A stretch of DNA of 64,000 nucleotides, from NCBI GenBank assembly GCA_021798195.1, contig JAJZYH010000008.1, forward strand, positions 1 to 64,000, written 5' to 3'. Positions 9,176 through 17,699 of the stretch are shown here, piece after piece; position 1 is the first letter of the stretch; each line of letters begins with the position of its first letter. The stretch comes from Thermoplasmata archaeon. Lineage in GTDB: Archaea > Thermoplasmatota > Thermoplasmata > Lutacidiplasmatales > UBA184. Below the pieces are notes generated by a model. It was not told the DNA's origin. It saw nothing but the letters and a program-made list of their open reading frames with translations, and did not search any database. The translations under genes were made by a program, and so were the position numbers.

Positions 9176-10813
9176 TCATCCGGCGTTCCACGTCTCCACC
9201 ATGCGGACGAGAAGCTCCACCACCTCGCGCAATCGCGCGGGGTCCAGGCTCTCCTCCGCGTCGTGGATGTGGGCCCGGGCATCCATGGCGCCGAACACGA
9301 TGGCCGGCAGGGGGGCCCCTCCGGGGGTGCGCAGGGTCCGCAAGGCACTGGCGTCCGTACCCCCGAACTCCCCATAGACCCCCACCGGTCGATGGGCCAC
9401 CTCTTCGTAGACCTTCTGGACGCGCCGGACCATGGGATGATCCACGGGCAGGAAGTATCCGCTCCGGGTCCGGTCCACGGGAGCCTCCAGGCGGGCGCCG
9501 GCCACCGTGCTCTCGATCTCGGCCCGGAAGTACTCCCGGAACGTCGAGACGGCCCGGGATGCCTCCATCTCGGGAGGGGAACGGAGGTCCAGGGTCATCT
9601 CTCCCGTACCCTTTGCCGAAAGGTCCACGATCCCCCGGTCCCCCAGCTCCCGCACCACCGCCACGGCGATGGGGACGGGGTTCGCCGCCTCGTGCGGATA
9701 TCCTCCGTGCCCCGAGATCCCCGATACGGTGATGGTGGGACCCCCCTGGCTACCTCCGGCGGCGTCCCACCGGAGAGCGAAGGGGGGTGGGACTTTGAGA
9801 CCCGCCGGCCCCACGACCGCGTCGAGGACAACTCCCGGGAGGGGCGGCAGCGAGATGGTCACAGACGCCGGGATCTGGTTGGCGGCGAGGCTTTCCGCGT
9901 GCACCTCCATGGGTCGAGGGTCCGAAGAAGCTCCGCGTGGCACCCTGAGGTCCAGCCGGGTGAGCGTGGCCCGACCCGCGATGGTGGGGTGGGGAGGGTC
10001 CCCCCGCTCCCGGGGGGCCGCCAGTTGGGAGCGCCAGGAATCGGCGATCCCATGGAAGTCGATGGCCCGCTGGGCAAGGAGAAGGAGATGGGAGAGGGGC
10101 GTGGGGGTCTCCACGGCGAGGTCGAGGAACGAGACCCCGCTGGAGCCCGCCGCCACATAGTCGGACCCATCGGGAATCAGGGCCAGCTCGCCGCGGAGGA
10201 GCCGTTCCGGGCTCGCCTCCCCCAACGATTCATCATGCTCCCGCAGGGCCTCGATCCCACCCGCCCCTCCCGTCTCCTCGTCGCAGCAGGCGATGAAGCG
10301 GACCGTGACCGGACGTCGGGGGGCCTGGGCCAGTCTTTGGAGGGCCCGGAGGGAGGCCAGGACGCCGCTCCCCAGGTCGTCGTTGGAGCCACGACCGTAG
10401 AGACGTCCGTCGGCACGATAGGTGAGCTCGTGGGGGGGTGTCTTCCATCGATGGCGCTGCTCCTCGGGGACCGGGACGACGTCGTAATGGGCCAGGAGGA
10501 GGAGGGTCTCGGAGGAGTCTCCCGGCAGATCGATGATGACGTTGGGGCGGCTCTCGGGGAACCGCTTCGCCCCCTGAGGAAGCTCTTCCCGGGCATCCCA
10601 CACCCGGCCCGCGAGTCCCCATCCTCGGGCGCGCTCCAGGATCGCACTCGCCGCCGCGGGGTAGCGGGACTTGTCGGTGCGGCGATGCACCGGATCCTCG
10701 AGGTTCACGGGAGCCAGGGAGACCATCCGGTCCAGGAACTCCCAGGCCTCTTCGCCTCCCAGCAACGCCATCGCCTTGGGCGGCGGGCGCCGCCCCGAAA
10801 CTTCGCTCCTCAT
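9176..10813 (-). CDS. M20-family zinc peptidase/deacylase
   Basis: A 545-residue cytosolic metallohydrolase of the ArgE/DapE/carboxypeptidase clan. The metal ligands are visible: LLLLAHYDVVPV (His and first Asp, ~111-113), GRGSNDDLGSG (bridging Asp, ~140), CDEETGG (catalytic and ligand Glu, ~181), IPDGS, and a late IHDAEE His. It is longer than the typical 370-450 residues because of an expanded lid/dimerisation domain in the middle. No signal peptide. The substrate cannot be read from the sequence; amino-acyl or peptide hydrolysis is likely. It follows the DUF2070 gene by 25 bp in the lipid-synthesis operon, with AAAGGGGT before the ATG. Confidence 0.85.
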   Translation of the reverse strand: MRSEVSGRRPPPKAMALLGGEEAWEFLDRMVSLAPVNLEDPVHRRTDKSRYPAAASAILERARGWGLAGRVWDAREELPQGAKRFPESRPNVIIDLPGDSSETLLLLAHYDVVPVPEEQRHRWKTPPHELTYRADGRLYGRGSNDDLGSGVLASLRALQRLAQAPRRPVTVRFIACCDEETGGAGGIEALREHDESLGEASPERLLRGELALIPDGSDYVAAGSSGVSFLDLAVETPTPLSHLLLLAQRAIDFHGIADSWRSQLAAPRERGDPPHPTIAGRATLTRLDLRVPRGASSDPRPMEVHAESLAANQIPASVTISLPPLPGVVLDAVVGPAGLKVPPPFALRWDAAGGSQGGPTITVSGISGHGGYPHEAANPVPIAVAVVRELGDRGIVDLSAKGTGEMTLDLRSPPEMEASRAVSTFREYFRAEIESTVAGARLEAPVDRTRSGYFLPVDHPMVRRVQKVYEEVAHRPVGVYGEFGGTDASALRTLRTPGGAPLPAIVFGAMDARAHIHDAEESLDPARLREVVELLVRMVETWNAG

Positions 10814-10838
10814 GCTTCGACCCCTTTGCCCCGTCTCC

Positions 10839-12692
10839 TCAATGGAAGAGCCACAGGAGGATCGCCGCCTCCATGGCCAACGCCAGCAGGAACGTGGTGG
10901 GGAAGAGGATCCAGAACGAGGAGAACGAGTCCCCCACCGCCGTCAAGAGCCGCGCCGTGACCCCGGGTCCCAGGATCTTCACCCGGGGGACCCTTGTGGA
11001 GCCCATGGTCACCTCCATCGGTTCCAGTGACCCCAGCGCCTCCTGCAGGGTTTCGCGCAGGTCCCGGGAGAGTTCCGCGATGGGACGCAACTTTCCCAGG
11101 GGGTTGAGTCCTCCCGCGACCTCGTGGACCACGTGGTTGTCCGTGGTCATCACCTCTCCGTCGTCCACGGACTCCCGGAGGACCGCCACCAGAGGGTCCC
11201 GGAGGCCCCGCACGAGGTTGTTGGCGTCGAAGAGGGCATACGCCGTGGTCTTCCCAGCCGCTTCCACCACCGTGACCGAAAGACCCTCCGGCCCGATGCC
11301 GTCCTCCCGGGGAGTATATCCCAGCTTCTGGGCGAATCCCACCCGGATCTCCTCTCGGGGCCCTGCGGCGGCGCGGCAGGCCTCCAGGGCTTCCCGTGCA
11401 TCGCGCACGATCTGGAATCCCACGGGGGACCCGAACGGCACCGCACCCCGGTAGGCCTCGTACGAATTGTGGGCGTCCACCACCGCCACCTCCCGGAAGC
11501 CCAGTTTCCGCCCTTCGTCCCGGATCGTCTCCGCCCAGGCGTAATCGATGTCGTCGGTGGGCTGGGGCGCCTGGGTGATGAGCACCAGCGCCCCGTCCCC
11601 CAGGGCCTGCGCCCGCACCAGGGAACCGGGGCGTCCGGAGACCAGCGGGGAGAAGGCCCCGGATCCCCCCCACGAAAGCCCCCCGAGGAGATTCCGTGCC
11701 GCCTCGATCACGCGCGCTACCTCGGCCGAGGTGGGGATGTCCTGATCGTGCGTCGAAGGGGAGTGGGGGACCACCACGTGCGGGAACGTCCCCTTGAGGG
11801 TTCCGGCGATCTTGTGGGGCAGGTCGCTGGCTCCCAACTCCCCGAAGGGGCCGGGATGCACCGCGGGGAGGACCCATGCGAGGGGGACCTTCCCGCCGGC
11901 GCGGAACCCGATCGCGGTGACCCTCAGGTCTCCTTCGGTGGAAAGCCTCTCGAAGAATCCTTCCATCCGTTCCTGCGCCAGGGGGTCGCGCTCGTTCATG
12001 TGGTCCATCAGCGGGCGAAGGAAGGCGAGCCCTCCCTCACCGAACTCCCGGGCCATGGGTCGGTTGACCCCCCTCAGGAGGAGCGTCACCGCCAAAAGGC
12101 CGGCGCCCAGGCAGGCCCATCCAGCGAGGATGTCCGTCGGAGAGTCTCCCACGTATCCCCAGAGCATGATGTCCCCCAGGAGAGGGACCACCAGCGAGAT
12201 GGGCAGTGACCGCAGGTAGGAGGGGGTCGCGACGCCCATCACGGCCATCTGCCGGAACCAGAGCACGAGCCCATAGGAGAGGAGGAGCACCGCCTCCACC
12301 GGAATCCGGAGGCCCAGCGCGTCGAGGACCCTCGCCAGGACAAGGAACGTGCCCAGGATGATCGAGGAGTAGAGGGCAGTGTAGTAGGCGCGGCGGAGGT
12401 AGAACTTCCCCCCCACCGCGAAGGAGACGGGTGCGGCGAGCGTGGAACCCAGAGCCAGGGGGACGAGGAAGATCAGGAACGCCGTGAAGAAGCCCCCCCA
12501 GGGAAGCCCCGGGACCGGGGGGAAATCGGGGCTCGTCCCAAAGGCGAGATACGCAAGGACCAGGGAGATGGGCACCGTGGCGAGGAGACCCACGGGCCAG
12601 GGCGGTGCCCGGATGTTGAATCGGGAGGATCGGGAGTGGGACCGGTACGCGGTGTCCTTGGCCTTCGGGGCCGCTGGAGCTGGGGTGCTCAT
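10839..12692 (-). CDS. DUF2070 family membrane protein
   Basis: A 617-residue integral membrane protein of an archaea-specific uncharacterised family. About seven or eight hydrophobic helices occupy the first ~260 residues. A large soluble domain follows, with the conserved blocks AVHPGPFGELGASDLP, VPHSPSTHDQDIPT and VVDAHNS, and one more helix closes the C-terminus (FPTTFLLALAMEAAILLWLFH). The His/Asp-rich soluble blocks look like a metal or phosphate site. The ATG at 12692 overlaps the GGGP synthase stop (ATGA), which argues for a role linked to membrane lipid or envelope biogenesis. No experimental function is known to me. Confidence 0.85.
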   Translation of the reverse strand: MSTPAPAAPKAKDTAYRSHSRSSRFNIRAPPWPVGLLATVPISLVLAYLAFGTSPDFPPVPGLPWGGFFTAFLIFLVPLALGSTLAAPVSFAVGGKFYLRRAYYTALYSSIILGTFLVLARVLDALGLRIPVEAVLLLSYGLVLWFRQMAVMGVATPSYLRSLPISLVVPLLGDIMLWGYVGDSPTDILAGWACLGAGLLAVTLLLRGVNRPMAREFGEGGLAFLRPLMDHMNERDPLAQERMEGFFERLSTEGDLRVTAIGFRAGGKVPLAWVLPAVHPGPFGELGASDLPHKIAGTLKGTFPHVVVPHSPSTHDQDIPTSAEVARVIEAARNLLGGLSWGGSGAFSPLVSGRPGSLVRAQALGDGALVLITQAPQPTDDIDYAWAETIRDEGRKLGFREVAVVDAHNSYEAYRGAVPFGSPVGFQIVRDAREALEACRAAAGPREEIRVGFAQKLGYTPREDGIGPEGLSVTVVEAAGKTTAYALFDANNLVRGLRDPLVAVLRESVDDGEVMTTDNHVVHEVAGGLNPLGKLRPIAELSRDLRETLQEALGSLEPMEVTMGSTRVPRVKILGPGVTARLLTAVGDSFSSFWILFPTTFLLALAMEAAILLWLFH

Positions 12693-13489
12693 GAGGGCGG
12701 TCTCCGGCGCTTCCGTACCTCGGCCACGATGTCCTGGAGCGCCGAGACCCCATCGGTCTCCACCACGGTCCCGGTCACCAGTACATCCGCCCCCGCGTCC
12801 AGGAGCGCCGCTGCGTCCTCGCGGCGCCGGATCCCTCCCCCCACCACGAGGACCGAGCGGACCGTCTCGCGGACGGCCCGCACCATGGCGGGCGGGACCG
12901 GGGCCGGCGCCCCGGAGCCCGCCTCCAGGTAGATGAGCTTCATCCCCAGGAATTCGGCTGCCTGCGCATATCCGCAGGCGGTGGCCACATCGTCCCGGGG
13001 GACAGGTTCCGCCCGCCCCACCTCCCCCACCTTCATCCCCGGTTCGATGATGAGGTAGCCCAGGGAGATCGCTTCGATGCCCAGCGCCCGGATCCCCAGG
13101 GAACTCTGCATCTGGGCCCGGATCACCCACTTGAGGTCGCTGGAATTCATGAGGCTCATGAAAAGGAGGGCGTCGGCCTCCCGGGTGATCGATTCGGGAC
13201 CCTGGGGGAAGATGATGACCGGCAAGGAGGTGGCCTCGTGGACGGCACGGGCGGCGTCCCCCATGAGTGCGGGGGTGATCCCCGTGGAGCCTCCCAGGAG
13301 GATGGCGTGGGAACCCAGGCGCTCCGCCTCGCGCGCCACCCGGCCCGCCGTGGCGCCCGGGCTCTTGTCCGGATCCAGGAGAGTGAAGTGGAGAGGCCCT
13401 GACTTCCGTTGGCGCTCGAGCCACGGGAATATCCTTCCGGCCCGCCATGGGAGGCGTGGGGCCCCTCGGTCCCCCGGCTGAGGCGTCAT
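12689..13489 (-). CDS. Geranylgeranylglyceryl phosphate synthase
   Basis: Makes the first ether bond of archaeal lipids from sn-glycerol-1-phosphate and geranylgeranyl diphosphate. The 266-residue TIM barrel shows HFTLLDPDKS (Mg/G1P site), ILLGGSTGI, the PEG/GSGAP phosphate region (YLEAGSGAPAPV) and VVGGGIRRREDA near the C-terminus, all family hallmarks. The ATG at 13489 overlaps the DGGGP synthase stop by 4 bp, and its own stop overlaps the DUF2070 start by 4 bp, so the operon is tightly coupled. Upstream in-frame sequence is low-complexity and was excluded. Confidence 0.93.
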   Translation of the reverse strand: MTPQPGDRGAPRLPWRAGRIFPWLERQRKSGPLHFTLLDPDKSPGATAGRVAREAERLGSHAILLGGSTGITPALMGDAARAVHEATSLPVIIFPQGPESITREADALLFMSLMNSSDLKWVIRAQMQSSLGIRALGIEAISLGYLIIEPGMKVGEVGRAEPVPRDDVATACGYAQAAEFLGMKLIYLEAGSGAPAPVPPAMVRAVRETVRSVLVVGGGIRRREDAAALLDAGADVLVTGTVVETDGVSALQDIVAEVRKRRRPPS

Positions 13490-14367
13490 CGGAGGGACGC
13501 TCCCAGGAACGCTCCCAGCGCCAGGATCATAGCCACCTTGGACAGCCCTTGCTCCCGGTGCAGCCGCTCCGGGAGCCACCAGACCGACATGAGGAACACG
13601 ACGTCGCTCCCGAGGACCAAGAGGGCGTACATAATCCCCGCGGCGGAGCGGAGCGGCAGCCAGTAGAGCAGGGGGAGGGGGCTCAGGAGGATGGCCGCGA
13701 GCACGCTGCCCCGAGCGACCCTCCCGGCCACCTGGTTGCCCCGGGCCCTCGGAAGGGTCGTTCGGCCCACGTCGCCCAATCGGTCCTCCATATCCTTGAT
13801 CACCTCGCGGGACAGGGTGGAAAGGGTCGCCATGGCCGTCCAGGGGAGCGCGAGGGATGGGTGGCCCGTCACGCTGGCCCCGAACAGGAATACGACACCG
13901 GTGAGGAGGGCCACCGTCGCGTTCCCCTGGAGCCCCCGTGCTTTCCAGTGGTACTCGTACGCCAAGAGAAGAGCGACGGCGAGGGCCCATATGGAAAAGG
14001 GCAGGAGCAGGGACCAGGGGGACTCTCCCAGGTATGGGAGTTCCAGACTCGCCCCAACGACCAGGGGGAACGGGGAGGCACCGAGCAAGATGCGGGCGTA
14101 CGTCCGGGCCCCTTCGGGCGTCATCTCTCCGGTGACCAGGGGCCGATCCGGATGGTTCACCCGGTCCCCCTCCCGGTCCAGATAGTCGTTGAGGACATTC
14201 CCGCCGGATGTGACGAGGAATGTGGTGAGGCCCGCGAGGAGCAATGCCCCCCATCCGGCAGGGCCCCCCACGGACCCGACACCCACGACGGAGAGACCCC
14301 CGATGAGCGTCCCCGCGAGCGAGATGGCACCGTTCCCGGGGCGGAGGATGCGGATCCAGGGATTCAC
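13486..14367 (-). CDS. Digeranylgeranylglyceryl phosphate synthase (UbiA family)
   Basis: Membrane prenyltransferase adding the second geranylgeranyl chain to GGGP. The protein has about eight hydrophobic segments and both UbiA aspartate motifs: NVLNDYLDREGDRVNHPDRPL (cytosolic, diphosphate/Mg binding) and REVIKDMEDRLGD. The frame opens at GTG 14385, but I prefer GTG 14367 (VNPWIRILRPGN, 293 residues): it matches where family members begin and lies ~28 nt below an AATTAT box, giving a leaderless message. First gene of the operon DGGGPS-GGGPS-DUF2070-M20. Confidence 0.9.
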   Translation of the reverse strand: MNPWIRILRPGNGAISLAGTLIGGLSVVGVGSVGGPAGWGALLLAGLTTFLVTSGGNVLNDYLDREGDRVNHPDRPLVTGEMTPEGARTYARILLGASPFPLVVGASLELPYLGESPWSLLLPFSIWALAVALLLAYEYHWKARGLQGNATVALLTGVVFLFGASVTGHPSLALPWTAMATLSTLSREVIKDMEDRLGDVGRTTLPRARGNQVAGRVARGSVLAAILLSPLPLLYWLPLRSAAGIMYALLVLGSDVVFLMSVWWLPERLHREQGLSKVAMILALGAFLGASLR

Positions 14368-14392
14368 ATCGAAGGCGGAACCCACTCACGGG

Positions 14393-14398
14393 ATAATT
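14393..14398 (-). promoter_or_regulatory. TATA-like box for the lipid operon
   Basis: AATTAT on the minus strand within a GC-rich spacer. It is ~28 nt upstream of GTG 14367 but only ~11 nt from GTG 14385, which supports the downstream start. Confidence 0.5.
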
Positions 14399-14553
14399 GT
14401 TGTCGTCCTCCCCCTCGACGGGGTGACGGACCCGGAACCGCCCGGTGAACGGGGAGGTGACCCCCGGGGGCCACCTCTTCCCGCGTTCCACCCTCGCCTC
14501 AGGTGGGCTCCCGCCCCCCGGGAGCGCCCGGGGCCGGGCCCCCATGGACCCCC

Positions 14554-14559
14554 TTTATA
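14554..14559 (+). promoter_or_regulatory. TATA box for the M16 peptidase pair
   Basis: TTTATA centred ~26 nt upstream of GTG 14582, the standard TATA-to-start spacing for a leaderless archaeal transcript. Confidence 0.55.
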
Positions 14560-14581
14560 GGCGGATTGTGTGGGCCGGTGC

Positions 14582-15934
14582 GTGACGTCCCCACAGAATC
14601 CCCGTGTGGAGTCCTTCACGCTCCCCAACGGGTTGGACGTGGCGCTCCTCGCCCGCCCCCAGTCTCCGGTGGTCTCCTCCTGGGTCTGGTACCGCGTGGG
14701 CTCCAAGAACGAGACCCCGGGGGCCACGGGCGCCGCCCACTGGCTGGAGCACATGCTGTTCAAGGGATCGCGGAACTACGCGGTGGGGGCCATCGACCGC
14801 GCCATCGTGGAGGCGGGGGGGAACCTCAATGCATTCACCGACACGGACTTCACCGCGTACTTCATCACCGTCCCACGGCAGCATGCCCTGCTGCCCCTCC
14901 GGATCGAATCCGACCGGATGACGGGAGCCACCATCCCCGCCCCCGAGGTGGACAAGGAACGCGAGGTGGTCCTGTCGGAGCGGGAGATGAACGAGAACCA
15001 TCCGGTCTTCCGGGTGGAGGAGGAGATCTTCGCGCTGGCCTTCCATGAACACCCCTATCACTGGGACCCCCTGGGCTACGCCCAGGACATCCGGCGGATC
15101 ACCCGGGACGAGCTCTACCGCTTCTACCGGAGATTCTATGGACCGGCCAACGCGAGCCTCGTCCTTGCGGGCGGATTCGATCCCGGGGAGATCCGACGGG
15201 AGATCCAGAAGCGGTTTGGGGCCATCTCCCACGAGACCGAGGATCCCCGGGTCCCGACGGAGGAGCCTCCCCAGCGGGGAGAGAGAAGGACCACGCTGCG
15301 GGGGCCTGGCTCCACTCCTCTGGTCCGCATCGGATGGCGGGTCCCCTCCGTCCTGTCGCCCACGGCCGCCCGCTTCCTCATGCTGGATCTCTACCTGGGG
15401 GGAGAGATCCCCCTCTATCCCTCGGGGACGAGCTGGGGGCGGTCCCGGGAGCACCCCTCCGCCCGGCTCTACCAGGCCCTCGTGGACACCGGCCTCGCGG
15501 TGAGCGCCGGCAGCGACTGGAGGCCCCGCGTCCACCCCAGTCTGTTCTCGGTCTGGGCCCAGGCCGCACCGGGGGTCTCCCTGGACCGGCTGGAGGAGGC
15601 GGTCCGCGCCGAGGTGGACCGGGTCCGGCGCCGTCGGGTGGACCCGGGGGAGATGGCACGTTTGCGGGCGAAGCTCGTCCAAGGGGCCCGGATGGGCTGG
15701 GAGGGGAGCACCCGATCCGGCTTCCGGCTGGGCTATTTCTGGGCGCTGGGGGGTCGCCACCTGGATCGGGCGGTCCTTCGGGAGTGCCTGCGCCTAAGCC
15801 CCGGGGACATCCGGGAGGCGGCGGAAGAGATCTTCCAGGATGACCGGGCCACGGTGGTCCGCTACGAGGTGGAGCCCCCGCCCCCCGATGGACGGGGCCG
15901 AGGCTCCCGGGTCCCGCGGAGGAGGAGGTCCTGA
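14582..15934 (+). CDS. M16-family zinc metallopeptidase, catalytic partner
   Basis: Insulinase/mitochondrial-processing-peptidase family. The inverted zinc motif is intact: H53-x-x-E56-H57 in AAHWLEHMLFKG, with the distal ligand Glu133 in LSEREMNEN, 76 residues on as the family requires. The 450-residue length fits one M16 half (two M16 domains), and there is no signal peptide. I use GTG 14582, not GTG 14570, because the TTTATA box lies 26 nt before it. The next gene overlaps by one base and encodes a zinc-free M16 homologue, so the pair should form a heterodimer like PqqL-type or MPP enzymes. The substrate is unknown. Confidence 0.88.
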   Translation: MTSPQNPRVESFTLPNGLDVALLARPQSPVVSSWVWYRVGSKNETPGATGAAHWLEHMLFKGSRNYAVGAIDRAIVEAGGNLNAFTDTDFTAYFITVPRQHALLPLRIESDRMTGATIPAPEVDKEREVVLSEREMNENHPVFRVEEEIFALAFHEHPYHWDPLGYAQDIRRITRDELYRFYRRFYGPANASLVLAGGFDPGEIRREIQKRFGAISHETEDPRVPTEEPPQRGERRTTLRGPGSTPLVRIGWRVPSVLSPTAARFLMLDLYLGGEIPLYPSGTSWGRSREHPSARLYQALVDTGLAVSAGSDWRPRVHPSLFSVWAQAAPGVSLDRLEEAVRAEVDRVRRRRVDPGEMARLRAKLVQGARMGWEGSTRSGFRLGYFWALGGRHLDRAVLRECLRLSPGDIREAAEEIFQDDRATVVRYEVEPPPPDGRGRGSRVPRRRRS

Positions 15935-17250
15935 TGCCTCCGGCCCCCGCGCTCCGGAACCCCCTCATCCTGCGGCGGGTGGACTGGGGAGGACCCATGG
16001 ACCTCGTGATCCAGTGGGCGCCCCCGTCGTCGTTGAGCTTCGCGGCTTCCTGGATTGCACCGGCGGGAAGCGCCTTCGATCCTCCCGGCCGGGAAGGCAC
16101 CTCCCTGGCGCTTGGTCGCCTGCTCTCGGCGGGGACCCTCCACCGGGACAAGCGGGCCCTCGCGCGGGACCTCGACCGCCTGGCGGCCGCCATATCGGTC
16201 GACGTTGATTGGGAGTCCGTGGATGTGGAGGTGAGCGGTCCGGCCTCCGCCTGGAGGGAGCTCGTGGCACTCCTTTCGGAGGTGATCCGGGAGCCGGCAC
16301 TGCGCCCCGAGGAGCTCCGACGCGTCTGCCGGGAAGGTCAGGAGGCTCTCCTTCGGGAATCCACGGAGCCGGGTCCCCGTGCGGAGCGGGTGTTCCTGGA
16401 AACGGTCTTCCCCCGGGGTCACCCGTACCATCGGAACCCCCTGGGAACGCCCCGTTCCCTGGGACGCCTTCGTCCCGAGACCGTGCAACGTTTCCATGAA
16501 CGGCACTATACCCCGAGGGGATCCCTCCTCGTGGTGACCACGGACCGGACCGAGGCGGAGCTCCTGCCCGTGATCCGGAAGATGTTCGGGGACTGGGAGG
16601 GGCCCCCGCCACCGCCTCCCCTTCCTCTCCCTCCTCCGGACCATCGGGAGCGGGACCCCGTCTACGCCCCCCTGGAAGGAACGTCCCAGGTGGAGGTGAT
16701 CGTGGGAGGCGCCTCTCCCCCGCGGGCCCACCCGGACTACCCGGCCCTCTTCCTCGCGGACGAGGTCCTGGGGGGACGTCCCCTCCTTTCCCGCCTCTTC
16801 CAGAAGGTCCGGGAACGCGACGCGCTCGCCTATTCCACGGGAAGTGAGCTCGAGGCCCTGCGGTGGTCCGGAATCTTCACGGCGGAGGCCGGTACGAGCC
16901 CCTCCACGGCCGGCCGCGTGGCGGCCATCCTCCGGGATGAGATCCGCCGGCTCGCGGAGGAGCGGATCCCCCGGGACGAACTGGAGCGGATCCGGGAGAG
17001 CTTCCTGGGCAGCATCCCCCTCTCCCTGGAGACCGCCGTCGCGGCCCATGGCCTCGCCACCACCGTAGCCGCCTACGACCTCCCCCTGGATTTCCACGTG
17101 ACGTGGCCCGCGCGGATCCGGAGCCTCTCCCCTCCGGAGATCCGGGAAGCGGTGGCCTCCCACTGGTGGCCCCCAGGAGGACCCATCGTGGTGGCGTCCG
17201 GGCCTCCCAAGGGGGCCTGGAAGGGGACCGTGGGACCGTCCGGCCCCTGA
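15934..17250 (+). CDS. M16-family peptidase homologue, non-catalytic partner
   Basis: A 438-residue M16-fold protein that lacks the HxxEH zinc site in its N-terminal domain (the region reads GREGTSLALGRLLSAG). It keeps the C-terminal R/Y-type substrate loop, VRERDALAYSTGSE, typical of the partner subunit. A proline-rich linker near residue 230 (eleven prolines in about fifteen residues) joins its halves. Its ATG overlaps the upstream stop as TGATG, so translation is coupled to the catalytic subunit. It probably completes the closed peptidase chamber. Confidence 0.85.
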   Translation: MPPAPALRNPLILRRVDWGGPMDLVIQWAPPSSLSFAASWIAPAGSAFDPPGREGTSLALGRLLSAGTLHRDKRALARDLDRLAAAISVDVDWESVDVEVSGPASAWRELVALLSEVIREPALRPEELRRVCREGQEALLRESTEPGPRAERVFLETVFPRGHPYHRNPLGTPRSLGRLRPETVQRFHERHYTPRGSLLVVTTDRTEAELLPVIRKMFGDWEGPPPPPPLPLPPPDHRERDPVYAPLEGTSQVEVIVGGASPPRAHPDYPALFLADEVLGGRPLLSRLFQKVRERDALAYSTGSELEALRWSGIFTAEAGTSPSTAGRVAAILRDEIRRLAEERIPRDELERIRESFLGSIPLSLETAVAAHGLATTVAAYDLPLDFHVTWPARIRSLSPPEIREAVASHWWPPGGPIVVASGPPKGAWKGTVGPSGP

Positions 17251-17420
17251 AGGGAGAAGACGAACCCGGGGACCGGCGTACCGGCCCTCGGGAGAATGCG
17301 CGGGGCTGCGGGAGCCGCGGGATCATGGAAGGGACGGGGGCCCCCATGCCCGCCTCCTCGGGGCTATACCCAAGCGCCACCGGGGGGAGCCACGGCTGCC
17401 CGACCGGCGATTTGCATACG

Positions 17421-17428
17421 TATAAATA
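17421..17428 (+). promoter_or_regulatory. TATAAATA box
   Basis: The clearest TATA box in the window, in an otherwise GC-rich spacer (17251-17450). Its centre is ~26 nt upstream of ATG 17451. Confidence 0.75.
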
Positions 17429-17450
17429 CATCGGTACGGATTCCCCCGGC

Positions 17451-17699
17451 ATGGCACCTGGACACAAGGCGGACCGCGAACCAGCCATGCTCCGGAAGAA
17501 CATCACGATCACCCCCTCCGAGAACGAGTTCCTGGAGAGGCACCCCGAGATCAACCAGAGCGCTCTCTTCCGTCAGGTGGTGGAGAGCCTCATGAAGGCC
17601 GAGAAGGGCCCCAAGTACGCCAGCGTGAGCACCCTCAGGCTGGGGAAGGCCGTCTACCGCAGCGGCGCCGTTCTCTTCAAGCGGAAGTCGAATCTTTAG
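17451..17699 (+). CDS. Small ribbon-helix-helix-like regulator
   Basis: An 82-residue protein. After a short basic leader it reads KNITITPSENEFLERHP, then EINQSALFRQVVESLM: one beta strand followed by two helices, the arrangement of archaeal ribbon-helix-helix repressors. The C-terminal ~30 residues are basic (ends FKRKSNL). ATG 17451 is chosen over ATG 17487 because TATAAATA lies 26 nt upstream. Its 3' end overlaps the converging dtdA gene by 23 bp. It sits head-on to the dtdA/RecA/VirD4-like operon and might regulate it, but that is only a positional suggestion. Confidence 0.75.
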   Translation: MAPGHKADREPAMLRKNITITPSENEFLERHPEINQSALFRQVVESLMKAEKGPKYASVSTLRLGKAVYRSGAVLFKRKSNL

